A stretch of DNA of 41,542 bases from QFOX01 sp033763655. GTDB taxonomy: Bacteria > Pseudomonadota > Alphaproteobacteria > Rickettsiales > UBA3002. Both the position numbers and the translations under genes were made by a program. The stretch spans positions 1-41,542 of the forward strand of contig JANRKD010000014.1 of NCBI GenBank assembly GCA_033763655.1, in the 5' to 3' direction. Below, piece by piece: positions 32,035-40,786 of the stretch. The notes beneath the pieces were generated by a model. That model did not search any database. It was given only the letters and a program-made list of their open reading frames with translations, and was not told the origin of the DNA. Every line of letters begins with the position of its first letter. Positions within the stretch are counted from its first letter, which is position 1.

Positions 32035-32841
32035 CTAAAACGGCGAGTATTCCCGCACCCGCTGGAGGAATGGCCGCGCGGCAACCGGGGTATTGACCGA
32101 TGGCGCCGCCTCGTTATAGACGCAGATAATATCCGCCCCACGGCGCAGGGTGAAGCGCGAGGCGACGCGCTCGACCACAATGTAATTGGCGCGTTTGCGG
32201 AAGTTGATTAACTCGTCATTGCCCGTGCTATCCACCCGGAAAAAGGCAGGAACCTCGGCATTTTTGTCCTTGAACTCGAAGTAAGTGAACTCCCCGTCAT
32301 CGAAAATGCGCACCGGCTCAATCACATTCGACCCACGGATGGAGTAGTTGAAATTAAACTTCTGCGGATTTTTCTCGATGTCCGGCAACTCTTCGGTCTG
32401 CGAATAATCCACCGCCGACGCATCGCTCTGCGGGTAAATGAACCGGTAGGAGAAAACCATCTCTTTTGCGCGGATATCCTTGGTTTCCTCGGCATGCAGC
32501 TCGAACAGGTACGAGCGCTTGTCGGTAATCACGGTCATATTGGTCAGGGCGTTCTGCTCAATCGGCTTCAGGAAAAGCCGGTTACCCGAGGGATTGATAA
32601 GCCACGCCACCGAATCGCCGACCGACACTGTCTGGATTTTTTCATCGGCCTCGAACTCAATCGCCGACTGGAACCCGTAATGGCCGATAAACTGATAGAC
32701 CTCGTTCTGGCTGTAACGCACGGTGCGGATGCGGCTGTCGGTCGCAATCGGGCGCGGCGACTGCAAGGCATAGGCAGGGGCCGCCGCAACGACTGCGAGC
32801 AGCGCCAGCAGTGCGAAATTGCTAATTTTGCTCAAGAACAT
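32035..32841 (-). CDS. virB9: Type IV secretion protein VirB9 (CagX/TrbG family)
   Basis: VirB9 forms part of the outer-membrane core complex of P-type T4SS together with VirB7 and VirB10. The 268-residue product has a signal peptide (about 1-25, ending APAYA). It also has the N-terminal domain, with RIRTVRYSQNEVYQF, AIEFEADEKIQTVSVGD and LTNMTVITDKRSYLFEL. The C-terminal O-layer domain contains NFNYSIRG and RIFDDGEFTYFEF. The start ATG is complementary to 32839-32841, inside the end of virB8 (20-nt overlap), so the two are coupled. No virB7, virB10, virB11 or virD4 lies next to it; the next gene downstream is hisI. Confidence 0.92.
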   Translation of the reverse strand: MFLSKISNFALLALLAVVAAAPAYALQSPRPIATDSRIRTVRYSQNEVYQFIGHYGFQSAIEFEADEKIQTVSVGDSVAWLINPSGNRLFLKPIEQNALTNMTVITDKRSYLFELHAEETKDIRAKEMVFSYRFIYPQSDASAVDYSQTEELPDIEKNPQKFNFNYSIRGSNVIEPVRIFDDGEFTYFEFKDKNAEVPAFFRVDSTGNDELINFRKRANYIVVERVASRFTLRRGADIICVYNEAAPSVNTPVAARPFLQRVREYSPF

Positions 32842-33544
32842 AATTCACTACCTGAAAATGGGGGTCGGTGATGTCGAGGTCCTTCTCACCCGTCTCTACA
32901 TTATCGACCACCCGTGTGGCCAGTTCTGTATAAATATATTCGAGCCTCGCCGTCCAGCGGGTTGTGGATGGCGCGTCCACCCCACGGGTTTCGGCGCTGA
33001 ATGTTACTTCGGCGGACCCCTTGCCTTCCGTGCGCCGCCCCATGCGTACCGAATGGATGGTAATCAGACGCTGGCCATATTCGCCGAGGGCGGCAAAGGG
33101 GCTGGCCGCGTTGCCTGGCGTATAGGCGACGGCGTACGCGTTATAGGCCGCCACATCCGACTGCGCCCGCACAAACCGGGCGTTGGTGACAAAGGTCTGG
33201 GAGAAATACCCTTCGCGCGCAATCACATATTGGGTAACAAAAAACTGTAGAATCGAGGGGTTAACGGCTTGCCCGCCCTCGGTCAGCGGCAACAGGCTCA
33301 TGTAGATATCGTCGTTACGGGCGCTGGCGGGTACCAGCACCGGGCTGCGATCGGTCAGCGGCATCAGCCGCACCAGCGCCGAAGCGCTGAACAGCGCCAC
33401 CAGCGCCGCCAGAAAGGCGATCAGCAGGAAAAAGCTGCGCTCGGATATCGGCCCGATATACATCACCTCGAACCAGGCGCGCGCCTGCGTGAAATAGGCG
33501 CCGCTGCGGATTGATTCGGCGATGTGTTCGTCCTGCTCGGCCAT
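32822..33544 (-). CDS. virB8: Type IV secretion protein VirB8
   Basis: VirB8 is a bitopic inner-membrane protein of P-type T4SS that bridges inner and outer complexes. The 240-residue product has a short cytoplasmic N-terminus, one membrane segment (about 35-60, SFFLLIAFLAALVALFSASA) and a periplasmic NTF2-like domain. The domain has QFFVTQYVIAREGYF (about 108-122) and, later, TTRWTARLEYIYTELAT. Near the end is DPHFQVVNYVLEQN, typical of the family (…NPLGFQVTSYRVD in relatives). The start ATG is complementary to 33542-33544; the longer open frame upstream has no family similarity. It heads a two-gene unit with virB9 and is divergent from the exported protein at 33694 across 149 bp. Confidence 0.9.
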   Translation of the reverse strand: MAEQDEHIAESIRSGAYFTQARAWFEVMYIGPISERSFFLLIAFLAALVALFSASALVRLMPLTDRSPVLVPASARNDDIYMSLLPLTEGGQAVNPSILQFFVTQYVIAREGYFSQTFVTNARFVRAQSDVAAYNAYAVAYTPGNAASPFAALGEYGQRLITIHSVRMGRRTEGKGSAEVTFSAETRGVDAPSTTRWTARLEYIYTELATRVVDNVETGEKDLDITDPHFQVVNYVLEQN

Positions 33545-33693
33545 ACCACTCACACTGTGAAATAAACTTGAAAAAACACCCCTAATTCCGGGGGCGCCGG
33601 CAATTTTAGGTAATTTTGAGTGCAGATTAACAATGCGTATGGTATTGTAAATAACAATCGCAAAAACAACAGACTGGGTGTGGGCAGTTCCTG

Positions 33694-36462
33694 ATGTCGT
33701 TTTCTGAAACCTTCGCCGGCTGTGTCGCCGCCTGCGCACTCCTTCTGGTGATTCCGGCTTCGGCCAGCGCGCAGGTCTGTAAAGAATCCAACGGCAATTT
33801 TTCCGGCAAGGCCAACCTCGCCTGCGACATGCGCTACCGCGACCAGATTGTCGCCTGCGACAAGAAAAACCCTAACGACCCGAACGAAGTCATCGGCACC
33901 CGCGCCTCCTGCCCCCCCAAGCCGATGCCGATGATCGACACGCCGAAGAAATCCTACATCGCCGATTACAGCCCCTATCTCTTCCAATATCCGCGCGACG
34001 AGGAATCGCCGGAGAAGCTCTATTCCGGGCCTTATGCGCTGGGCACGCCGGGCGACGCCTCGCGCACCTTCCAACTCTTTGGCGAAACGGCGCCGGGCAC
34101 CACCCGCAAGGATTCCTGCCGCACCCGCCTCAAACTCCCGAGTGATCCGACTTCCGCCGGGGACTGGGCCAAATTCATCCGCCTGCAGACCGATAATTGC
34201 ACCAACGAGTATATTCTCAACGCCGCACTTTATCCCTTCCAGAAGGAAGCTTCGCGCATCCTCTCGCATGACGACCCCGAAAATCCCGGCAAGCTGCTCG
34301 ACCTGCAGAGCGAGTGCCAGCCCCTGCGCATCGCCCCGGGCGAACAGAACGAATACAACGCCGACACCTACCTGAAAGCCGCGTGGATTAAATTGCTCGA
34401 AGACCCAACCTACCGCAAAACCACCGGCCCCATGAGATGCGTGCCCTGTGTCAATGGCGGACTATCTGCCGAAGGCCTGCCCTGTGACCGCGAGCCGCAC
34501 CTGCCCTGCGACGTCACCCTCAGCAATCCGGTGAAGGCCCCGTCACCCTTCCCGGAAGTGCGGTTGTCCTCCATCGCCACCGTACCTTACGAGGAAATCA
34601 ATGACCCCTCCCACCCTTTCTCACCGCGCTGGGATTTCCTGCTAAATGACCGCGATTACGGCAACCTGTCCCTGAACCTGCTCAACTCACCCGAGGTCGC
34701 CGTCGCCATTCAGGCTGCCTTAAAAACCTACATGACGGACACTAAAAATGCCGTATTCTGTGCAGGCAACAAGAACGCCGAGGATGAAAGCGACGCCCAA
34801 AAGAAAGAAGATGCCGAGGTGAAGGTCGATGTGCTGGAATTCCGCCGCAAAGACTTCGAAAAATCACTGGAGAAGCGCGCAGGCTACAACGCCGTTTGTC
34901 ACCAGACAAAAGCCCTGTATGGCGGCCAGACGCAACGGGGCATTCCGCAATTTATAGCGATTATGGGCGGCTCTTTCTGCTTCAAGGCGAAGTTTTTCCC
35001 CTTTGCGCCGTTTGTCGAATCACAAAGCATTGACTGCTGGAAATGCTTTGGACTCGAGGGCAAGGTAAATGGTAACGATAAGGACAGCCAGCCCCCCTGC
35101 ACCACCAACTATCTTGGCAAAGATCTGAAAATTAAGGGGAGGAAATTTCCGGGATTGCTCAATGAGTTCAAGCGTGACGCCAACTGTGGCCGGAAGTTCG
35201 ACAAGGTCTGCCGGGATTTGCGGGCGCCGTATACCTCGCTCAACAAGCTCAAAATGCGCTACCATAACCCTAACGATAAAGACGACCCCAACGGCGACAA
35301 TGTCGTGCTGAAAGAGGGGGCGCTCGAAGGCATGACTTTCAAGGAATATTTCGGCAACCATATGCCTTACCCGAAAATCTGGGATCTCGGCCATTCACTG
35401 CAGAAAACACCTCCTGCCGATAGGAACAGCCAACCGCCGACCGACACTACCGGCCAGTACACGGCGATTGTCGGGGTGGGGCGCGAGGCGGCGGCCAACG
35501 TGGCTTCCAATGCCGCCCCGGCCGATGCTAACGGCAAAAAAGCCGCCGATAGCTTCACCGACCAGCGCTGCAAAACGCAGGGATGGGGCAAACAAACCAA
35601 CCCGCTCGGGGTCAGCTTCGGCGGCGTACAGGTCAGCGTACCCAACCCCACCAGCAGCTGGACGGAAACAAAACTCTACCAGACCCGAACCCTGCGCCAT
35701 GTGGGCTTGAGCTGCCTTGGCCGCTATGAAAAAGTGTTCAAGCCCGGCGGCGCCGAAAACCTGATGGCCCTGATTTCAGCGGGCGAGTGGGATCAACTTG
35801 TTATCGCCAAATGCGCGCGCCTGCCCGGCGGTCGCACCAAAGACTGCCAGTACATGACCATCAAGGAATACACTGCTGCCGGAAACCCGCCGGATGACGA
35901 CAGCATCGTCTATCTGAAGCAACCGAAAACCGAAGCCTCGCCGCGCGCCTGGCGCGGCTATATCAGCGCGGCGAAACCTGAGAATCAATACCCCTCGTTT
36001 GGCGGGAATGGCAATACGGACAATCTCATCAGGGGCCTCGATAACGCCGAGATGGGCGATATTATCCTGATGCCCAACGGCCCGAACGATAAAGATGGCC
36101 TGCCGAAACTCGCGTTTGTGTTTGCCACCAAGCTCGAAAAAGACGGTACGCATTGCGAACGGGACAAAAGCTGCTATGTGCGCGTTTTCGAGCCGGATAA
36201 CGGCAAATGGCCGGATGTCTGCGGCACCACCGATACCTGGGGCGAAATGAAATCGCGCCACTACTTCAAACCGGGCCACCTGCCCAAAAAAGCCCGGGAC
36301 GAATATGCGCGCATTGGCTCGATCAAGGATTGCGAGGAAACCAAAATTGCCCTGTGCGAACAGAGCGCCTGGAACCGCCTAACAACCTACCGCATCCGCA
36401 AGGATATCCGCAAAGGTTGCGAAACCAAGGATAAGGCCGTCGAATGCGGGGGGGAGCAATAG
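33694..36462 (+). CDS. Large exported cysteine-rich protein, 922 residues
   Basis: I do not recognise this protein. It has a signal peptide (about 1-26, CALLLVIPASASA before QVC). The mature chain carries about 30 cysteines spread evenly, often in pairs such as MRCVPCVNG, DCWKCFG and HCERDKSCYVR, which indicates a disulfide-rich periplasmic or surface protein. Near 786-870 the segments GDIILMPNG and RVFEPDNGKWPDVCG recall an NlpC/P60- or CHAP-like fold, but a catalytic Cys/His pair is not evident to me. It starts an operon with the next gene (1 nt between stop and next ATG). It is divergent from virB8-virB9, so a role with a type IV secretion machine or conjugative pilus is a reasonable inference. 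Confidence 0.8.
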   Translation: MSFSETFAGCVAACALLLVIPASASAQVCKESNGNFSGKANLACDMRYRDQIVACDKKNPNDPNEVIGTRASCPPKPMPMIDTPKKSYIADYSPYLFQYPRDEESPEKLYSGPYALGTPGDASRTFQLFGETAPGTTRKDSCRTRLKLPSDPTSAGDWAKFIRLQTDNCTNEYILNAALYPFQKEASRILSHDDPENPGKLLDLQSECQPLRIAPGEQNEYNADTYLKAAWIKLLEDPTYRKTTGPMRCVPCVNGGLSAEGLPCDREPHLPCDVTLSNPVKAPSPFPEVRLSSIATVPYEEINDPSHPFSPRWDFLLNDRDYGNLSLNLLNSPEVAVAIQAALKTYMTDTKNAVFCAGNKNAEDESDAQKKEDAEVKVDVLEFRRKDFEKSLEKRAGYNAVCHQTKALYGGQTQRGIPQFIAIMGGSFCFKAKFFPFAPFVESQSIDCWKCFGLEGKVNGNDKDSQPPCTTNYLGKDLKIKGRKFPGLLNEFKRDANCGRKFDKVCRDLRAPYTSLNKLKMRYHNPNDKDDPNGDNVVLKEGALEGMTFKEYFGNHMPYPKIWDLGHSLQKTPPADRNSQPPTDTTGQYTAIVGVGREAAANVASNAAPADANGKKAADSFTDQRCKTQGWGKQTNPLGVSFGGVQVSVPNPTSSWTETKLYQTRTLRHVGLSCLGRYEKVFKPGGAENLMALISAGEWDQLVIAKCARLPGGRTKDCQYMTIKEYTAAGNPPDDDSIVYLKQPKTEASPRAWRGYISAAKPENQYPSFGGNGNTDNLIRGLDNAEMGDIILMPNGPNDKDGLPKLAFVFATKLEKDGTHCERDKSCYVRVFEPDNGKWPDVCGTTDTWGEMKSRHYFKPGHLPKKARDEYARIGSIKDCEETKIALCEQSAWNRLTTYRIRKDIRKGCETKDKAVECGGEQ

Positions 36463-36463
36463 C

Positions 36464-38308
36464 ATGCACTTTCTGTCGCGGCATTTTCGGGTTACCCTTG
36501 CAGTCTGCGGCTTTCTTGCGGCGGGCGCAGGCGTCCATGCCGCCGCCCGGGTAGATTGCGCCGCCATCATGAATACCCCACGGAACGATACGATGAAGAT
36601 CGACCCGAACGACGTGCAGACCTGCATGATTCGGGGTTGGGATCCGCCGGTGCACTGGCTCCCGAAAGAGGGCAAAGGCTCGGGCGCACGCACCAGCGGG
36701 GCGAACGGCTTCTCCTACGGCGCGGTGCAGGCACCCGAACGCCCTCCCGGGCAGCAACGCGCCAATGCCAGCGTCAGTGGCGCGACCATCAAAGCCAGTT
36801 GCATCTTTCCGCTGCGTATTGGTATTCCGCCGCGGCTGCCCTCGGGTTCCTGTCTTGATTTTCTGAACGATATTTTTAACGATAAGAACGGGAAAAAGCA
36901 CTCGACCCTGCCGCCCGGCGGTGGGGCGGGTGGTGGTGGTGGCATCCCCGGCACCAACCCGGCCGATACCTGCCCCGCCGAGAGCGATACTACCGGCTTT
37001 TACGGTGTAAAATCCTCCATCGCGATGGGCGGCGCCATTGCCGCACCCTGTGGCGGAGTGGTGCCAACCACGGCGACCGACCTTATCCTCAACAGCAACC
37101 CGACCCATCTGGCAATTGTCAGCGGCAACGTGCTTTCGGTCTATGCCCGATCAGGAACGGAGTTCACTCTCAAGCGGCGGGCGGCGCTGCCTACCTACCT
37201 GTGCATGGAAAACCCGACCGCCCCGAACAAAGGCCTGCTGCAAAACACGGTGGACCTCACCCCCGCTACCGATCAAATCATCACCTATACGGCCACTCAG
37301 GGCAGCCTCGTGCTGCGCCTGCACTCGCGCGAAACGATGGATATGGGCTTCCTGCCGCCTTATGACGCACAACAACCTGAAAAACAGCTCGTCCTGCCGC
37401 TTGATACGCAGGGTCTGCCCGACATTCCCGCCAACTGCGCGAAGGAAACGGATTATTACAAGGTTTCCGCCGCCCGGCAGGATGTACGGATACTGGCCTC
37501 GAATGAGTCCGGCTGCGAAAGCACCAGCTACAGCGCGACGCGCCGCAATAACGGCCAGTGCGACGCCCTGGGCTGCCATAACGACTGGGTCTGGGTCTGC
37601 CAGCCTGCCGAGCCGCTGTTTACGCCGGTTCCCGGCAACCCGCCGCCTGCCGCACCGCCGCAATGCCCGGCGGCCAACCCGCTGACCGGCACCGTCGCGG
37701 GCGGCGGGTTAAGCGCCCTGTCTGCCACCTGCACATCGGCGGCGGCGGCCCTGCCAACACCCGATGCCAACTGCGATTTAATCACCCTTCAGCCGGCCGG
37801 GGCAAGCTGCACCGGCAAAACCCAGTATGGTGTGCTCAACCGTCCCGGGCTTTATTACCCTTCGGGCAGCACGGCGACCTTCTATAAAATAAGCGGGCTG
37901 ACCTCGCTGCTGGCGGAAACGGGCGCCGACACGCGCCTGTTCATGCAATCCAACACCACCATCTACCTGCAGCCGACCGCGCCGCAACTGATGCTGGAGG
38001 AAGGCGGCTCGCTTGTGTTTGACAACGGCACCATCCTGCAGATGAACCCCAGCGCCATCATCCGTGCGGGCGCAAGCAGCGTGCAGCTCAACGGTGGCGG
38101 GCAGATGCTCAGTGCCGACGGCGCGCTGCTGCAATCGTTCGAAATTAACGCGAGCGTGCCGCTACCGGCCGCGAGCAGCGCAAAACCGCTTGAACTGCAT
38201 GTGGGCAGAAGCATCACCCTGCCCGCCGGCCTCCTGATTCCGACCACGCCACAGGTGGGTGCCCAACCGCCTTACATCCGGCTGCCGGTCGATGCGCCGC
38301 CGCCGTAG
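36464..38308 (+). CDS. Exported cysteine-rich protein, 614 residues
   Basis: I do not recognise this protein. It has a signal peptide (about 1-27, LAVCGFLAAGAGVHAA). The N-terminal region has RGWDPPVHWLPKEG (about 50-63), followed by a Gly/Pro-rich linker (about 145-165). The mature chain has about 16 cysteines. The C-terminal third (about 480-600) is rich in short hydrophobic beta repeats such as GSLVFDNGTILQMNPSAII and SVQLNGGGQMLS, suggesting a beta-helix or carbohydrate-contact module. The ATG at 36464 is 1 nt past the preceding stop and has GGGGGGAG upstream, so both are made together. Its last 37 nt overlap the end of murU on the other strand. Confidence 0.8.
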   Translation: MHFLSRHFRVTLAVCGFLAAGAGVHAAARVDCAAIMNTPRNDTMKIDPNDVQTCMIRGWDPPVHWLPKEGKGSGARTSGANGFSYGAVQAPERPPGQQRANASVSGATIKASCIFPLRIGIPPRLPSGSCLDFLNDIFNDKNGKKHSTLPPGGGAGGGGGIPGTNPADTCPAESDTTGFYGVKSSIAMGGAIAAPCGGVVPTTATDLILNSNPTHLAIVSGNVLSVYARSGTEFTLKRRAALPTYLCMENPTAPNKGLLQNTVDLTPATDQIITYTATQGSLVLRLHSRETMDMGFLPPYDAQQPEKQLVLPLDTQGLPDIPANCAKETDYYKVSAARQDVRILASNESGCESTSYSATRRNNGQCDALGCHNDWVWVCQPAEPLFTPVPGNPPPAAPPQCPAANPLTGTVAGGGLSALSATCTSAAAALPTPDANCDLITLQPAGASCTGKTQYGVLNRPGLYYPSGSTATFYKISGLTSLLAETGADTRLFMQSNTTIYLQPTAPQLMLEEGGSLVFDNGTILQMNPSAIIRAGASSVQLNGGGQMLSADGALLQSFEINASVPLPAASSAKPLELHVGRSITLPAGLLIPTTPQVGAQPPYIRLPVDAPPP

Positions 38309-39021
38309 CCGTCGTAGTCTTCGGCGGTTTTAAGCCCGGCGAGATCGCCGACATTCACCCACGCCCCGGTGTGGATGACTGCACGCATGCGGTGGTGCCA
38401 GCCATCCGCGCCACGGCGGGCATTCCATAAATGCGCCAGCGAAAACGCGCCCTCGGGGCAGCCTGCAAACGCGCGCGGATGGATGATTTCCACCCCGCTG
38501 AAAATATACGGCGCGTCCTCCCCCTCGTGCGGGCGGCGGATACGGCCCTTCTCATCCGTCACGAAATCGCCGCGCCCCTGCCAGCCGATGGCGTTGGCCT
38601 TCGGAATCAGCAGCATGAGGAAATCGAGATCATCGCTCCACGCCTCACCCATACGCAGGATGGGATGGGGCGCACTTGCCGGAAAAATCGCATCGCTGTT
38701 CATGGCGAGGAATGGCGCATCCCCCAGCCACGGCAGGGCCCTGGCGATGCCGCCGCCGGTTTCAAGCGGCGCAGGCTCCTCGCGCGAGAAATGAATGTTG
38801 GGCGGAGCCGCGCGCAAGGCGAGATAGTCTTCCATCTGCGCGGCACGGTAGGAAGTGTTGACCACTACCTCACGGATGGACGCCGCCGCCAGCCAATCAA
38901 GGCACCAGTCGATAAGCGGCACCCCACGCACCGGGATCAGCGGCTTGGGGAGGGTTTCGGTCAATGGCCGCATCCGCGTCCCCAACCCCGCACTCAGGAT
39001 GATGGCATGGGTTGGCCTCAT
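38272..39021 (-). CDS. murU: N-acetylmuramate-1-phosphate uridylyltransferase
   Basis: MurU forms UDP-MurNAc from MurNAc-1-phosphate in the fosfomycin-insensitive peptidoglycan-recycling route. The 249-residue product has the nucleotidyltransferase start IILSAGLGTRMRPLTETLPK (about 7-26), then LETGGGIARALPWLG, NSDAIF and GVEIIHPRAF. The ATG complementary to 39019-39021 overlaps the amgK stop as ATGA. The pairing with AmgK supports MurU over a general sugar-phosphate nucleotidyltransferase. The 3' end runs 37 nt into the convergent exported-protein gene. Confidence 0.9.
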   Translation of the reverse strand: MRPTHAIILSAGLGTRMRPLTETLPKPLIPVRGVPLIDWCLDWLAAASIREVVVNTSYRAAQMEDYLALRAAPPNIHFSREEPAPLETGGGIARALPWLGDAPFLAMNSDAIFPASAPHPILRMGEAWSDDLDFLMLLIPKANAIGWQGRGDFVTDEKGRIRRPHEGEDAPYIFSGVEIIHPRAFAGCPEGAFSLAHLWNARRGADGWHHRMRAVIHTGAWVNVGDLAGLKTAEDYDGYGGGASTGSRM

Positions 39022-40073
39022 GGCACGATGCCGCCGATAGCGCGGTCGGGCGTGAAAGCGCCGCGCCATGCGACCGGCACCTGCGCTTCGATAAACGCGC
39101 GCAGCGGGGCGAGCAACGGGTGCTTCAGGTCGTGCAGAAAATGGCCCCAGACACGCGGCAGATAGTCGAGGTAATGTGCCTTGCCGTCGCGCAGGCACAG
39201 CCGCGCGAAAATGCCGATAATCTTGGCGTTGCGCTGCGCGGCGATGACGGCGTAACGGGCAGAAAATCCCTCCGCCGCCTCGCCGGTGGCGGCGACATAC
39301 TGCGCATAGCACTGCGCCACCGTTTCCGGGGCGACATCGCGCCGCGCGTCCTCGAGCAGCGAAGCCAAATCGTACGCCGCATCGCCCCACAGCGCGTCCT
39401 GATAATCAATCATCGCGACGGCGTGATGGCCGGAACGCTCCTCAAGCCAAAACAGATTATCCGCGTGGTAATCGCGGTGGACAAGGCAGTGCTGCTGCGG
39501 CGCGGCCTGTGTCAGCACCGTCTGCCAGAGGGCGAGGTATTCCCCACGCAGCGCACGGGCCTTTTCAAGGCCGTGAATCTGCGGCAGGAACCATTCCGCA
39601 AACAGCGCCGCCTCGCGCAGGTACACCGCCATGTCATAGGGTGGCAGCGCCGCCGCCAGTGTCGCTTCATCCGCCCGGCTGGCGCGGCGCAAGGTGATAA
39701 GCGCCTCAGTCGCGGCCCGATACAGCTCGCCCTCGCGCGCGGGCTGTTCGCGCAACAACCGCGTGAAGGACGCATCGCCGAGATCCTCAAGCAGGAGGAA
39801 GCCCTCCGCCGCGTCGCGCCCGATAATCATGGGCACGGTGACCCCGCAGCGCGCAAGCAGATCGGTCACGGCAATGAAGGGCCGTACATCCTCCCACGGT
39901 GGCGGCGCATCCATCAGCACGGCGACGGTATCGCCCTGTGTCACGCGCTCGTAGCGGCGGAACGAGGCATCGCCCGCCAGCATACGGCGCACGGCGCCAT
40001 GCCAGCCAATGCGGCTTAAAAACGCATCCATCGCGGCGTCGCGATTGGGGCGGATAGCAGGGGAAACCGTCAT
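39018..40073 (-). CDS. amgK: N-acetylmuramate/N-acetylglucosamine anomeric kinase
   Basis: AmgK phosphorylates MurNAc at C1 using ATP; the product goes to MurU. The 351-residue protein is an aminoglycoside-phosphotransferase-fold kinase. It has LLLEDLGDASFTRLL (about 92-106), the catalytic loop LVHRDYHADNLFW and the metal segment MIDYQDALWGDAAYDLASLL. The start MTVSPAI (ATG complementary to 40071-40073) overlaps the tsaE stop as ATGA; a start 6 codons upstream is possible. The tsaE-amgK-murU order is the usual one where this recycling route exists. Confidence 0.92.
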   Translation of the reverse strand: MTVSPAIRPNRDAAMDAFLSRIGWHGAVRRMLAGDASFRRYERVTQGDTVAVLMDAPPPWEDVRPFIAVTDLLARCGVTVPMIIGRDAAEGFLLLEDLGDASFTRLLREQPAREGELYRAATEALITLRRASRADEATLAAALPPYDMAVYLREAALFAEWFLPQIHGLEKARALRGEYLALWQTVLTQAAPQQHCLVHRDYHADNLFWLEERSGHHAVAMIDYQDALWGDAAYDLASLLEDARRDVAPETVAQCYAQYVAATGEAAEGFSARYAVIAAQRNAKIIGIFARLCLRDGKAHYLDYLPRVWGHFLHDLKHPLLAPLRAFIEAQVPVAWRGAFTPDRAIGGIVP

Positions 40074-40534
40074 GACAGAATAGCACTCCAACGTCCGGCA
40101 TCACCACCGACGGTGACATAACGCGCGCCATCATCGGCAAGTGTGAAGGAAAGTGCAAGCGCGATAGGCAAACGCATTCCGCCGAGCCGTTCGGGCCATT
40201 CGATGAGCACCACCTGCGCCAGCGCCTCCTCGATACCCAGCTCGACCAGCGCCGACGGCTGCCCGATGCGGTAGAGATCGTAATGGTGCACTTCGCACGC
40301 CGCCCCATCTGCCAGCCGCACGGGGTAGGTCTGCAGCAGCGTGAAAGTGGGGCTTGTCACCTCGACCGGCTGCACGCTTAACGATTGGATAAGAAACTGC
40401 GCGAAGGTGGTTTTCCCCGCGCCCAAATCCCCCGCGAGTGTGACCACATCGCCACAACGCAACTGTCTGCCTATGGTTTGTGCGAGTTCGCGCGTGGCAT
40501 CGGGCGTGGCAAGGCGCAGCGGCGGCCTATGCAC
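40070..40534 (-). CDS. tsaE: tRNA threonylcarbamoyladenosine biosynthesis ATPase TsaE
   Basis: TsaE is the ATPase that works with TsaB and TsaD to make t6A37 in ANN-decoding tRNAs. The product (154 residues from this start) has the P-loop LAGDLGAGKTTFAQFL, SPTFTLLQTY, HYDLYRI and the acidic-aromatic IEWPER. I prefer the GTG complementary to 40532-40534 (VHRPPLRLATPD), which gives the usual length and an 8-nt overlap with iscX. An in-frame ATG at 40579 would add 15 residues that are only the iscX 3' end read in another frame. Neither start has a clear Shine-Dalgarno sequence, consistent with translational coupling. Confidence 0.88.
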   Translation of the reverse strand: MHRPPLRLATPDATRELAQTIGRQLRCGDVVTLAGDLGAGKTTFAQFLIQSLSVQPVEVTSPTFTLLQTYPVRLADGAACEVHHYDLYRIGQPSALVELGIEEALAQVVLIEWPERLGGMRLPIALALSFTLADDGARYVTVGGDAGRWSAILS

Positions 40535-40721
40535 GTTCGTCAATCCACGCCATTTGGATGGCCTCAAGGATTTTTTCATTGCAACCGTTGGCTGTGTCGT
40601 TAAAGTCAGGCAGGGTCAGAATCCAGTCCCGAAGGTCGGTAAACCGCAGGTTCACGTTATCGGTCTGTGGATAATTCTCTTCAAGAGCGATTGCAATTTT
40701 TCGAATGTCATGCCAATTCAT
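40527..40721 (-). CDS. iscX: IscX (YfhJ-like) iron-sulfur assembly modulator
   Basis: IscX is a small acidic protein that binds IscS and iron and tunes Fe-S cluster assembly. The 64-residue product begins MNWHDIRKIAIALEENYP and contains the family core VNLRFTDLRDWILTLPDF, then NEKILEAIQMAWIDE, like E. coli IscX. The ATG complementary to 40719-40721 has GAGGTG at a good distance; a GTG two codons earlier is less likely. It heads the operon with tsaE, amgK and murU, away from an isc cluster, which is unusual. It is divergent from cheY across 65 bp. Confidence 0.88.
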   Translation of the reverse strand: MNWHDIRKIAIALEENYPQTDNVNLRFTDLRDWILTLPDFNDTANGCNEKILEAIQMAWIDERA

Positions 40722-40786
40722 TCTCACCTCACTCTGTCAGTCTTCGTTTCAATCTCGCTACACACTTAAAATCCGGGTACCAGATT

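Noticed and set aside
38431..39165. 244-codon plus-strand open frame over murU
   Set aside because: It is antisense to murU and its translation has composition typical of a complement frame.
39012..40019. 335-codon plus-strand open frame over amgK
   Set aside because: It is antisense to amgK, which has kinase motifs and coupled overlaps with both neighbours.
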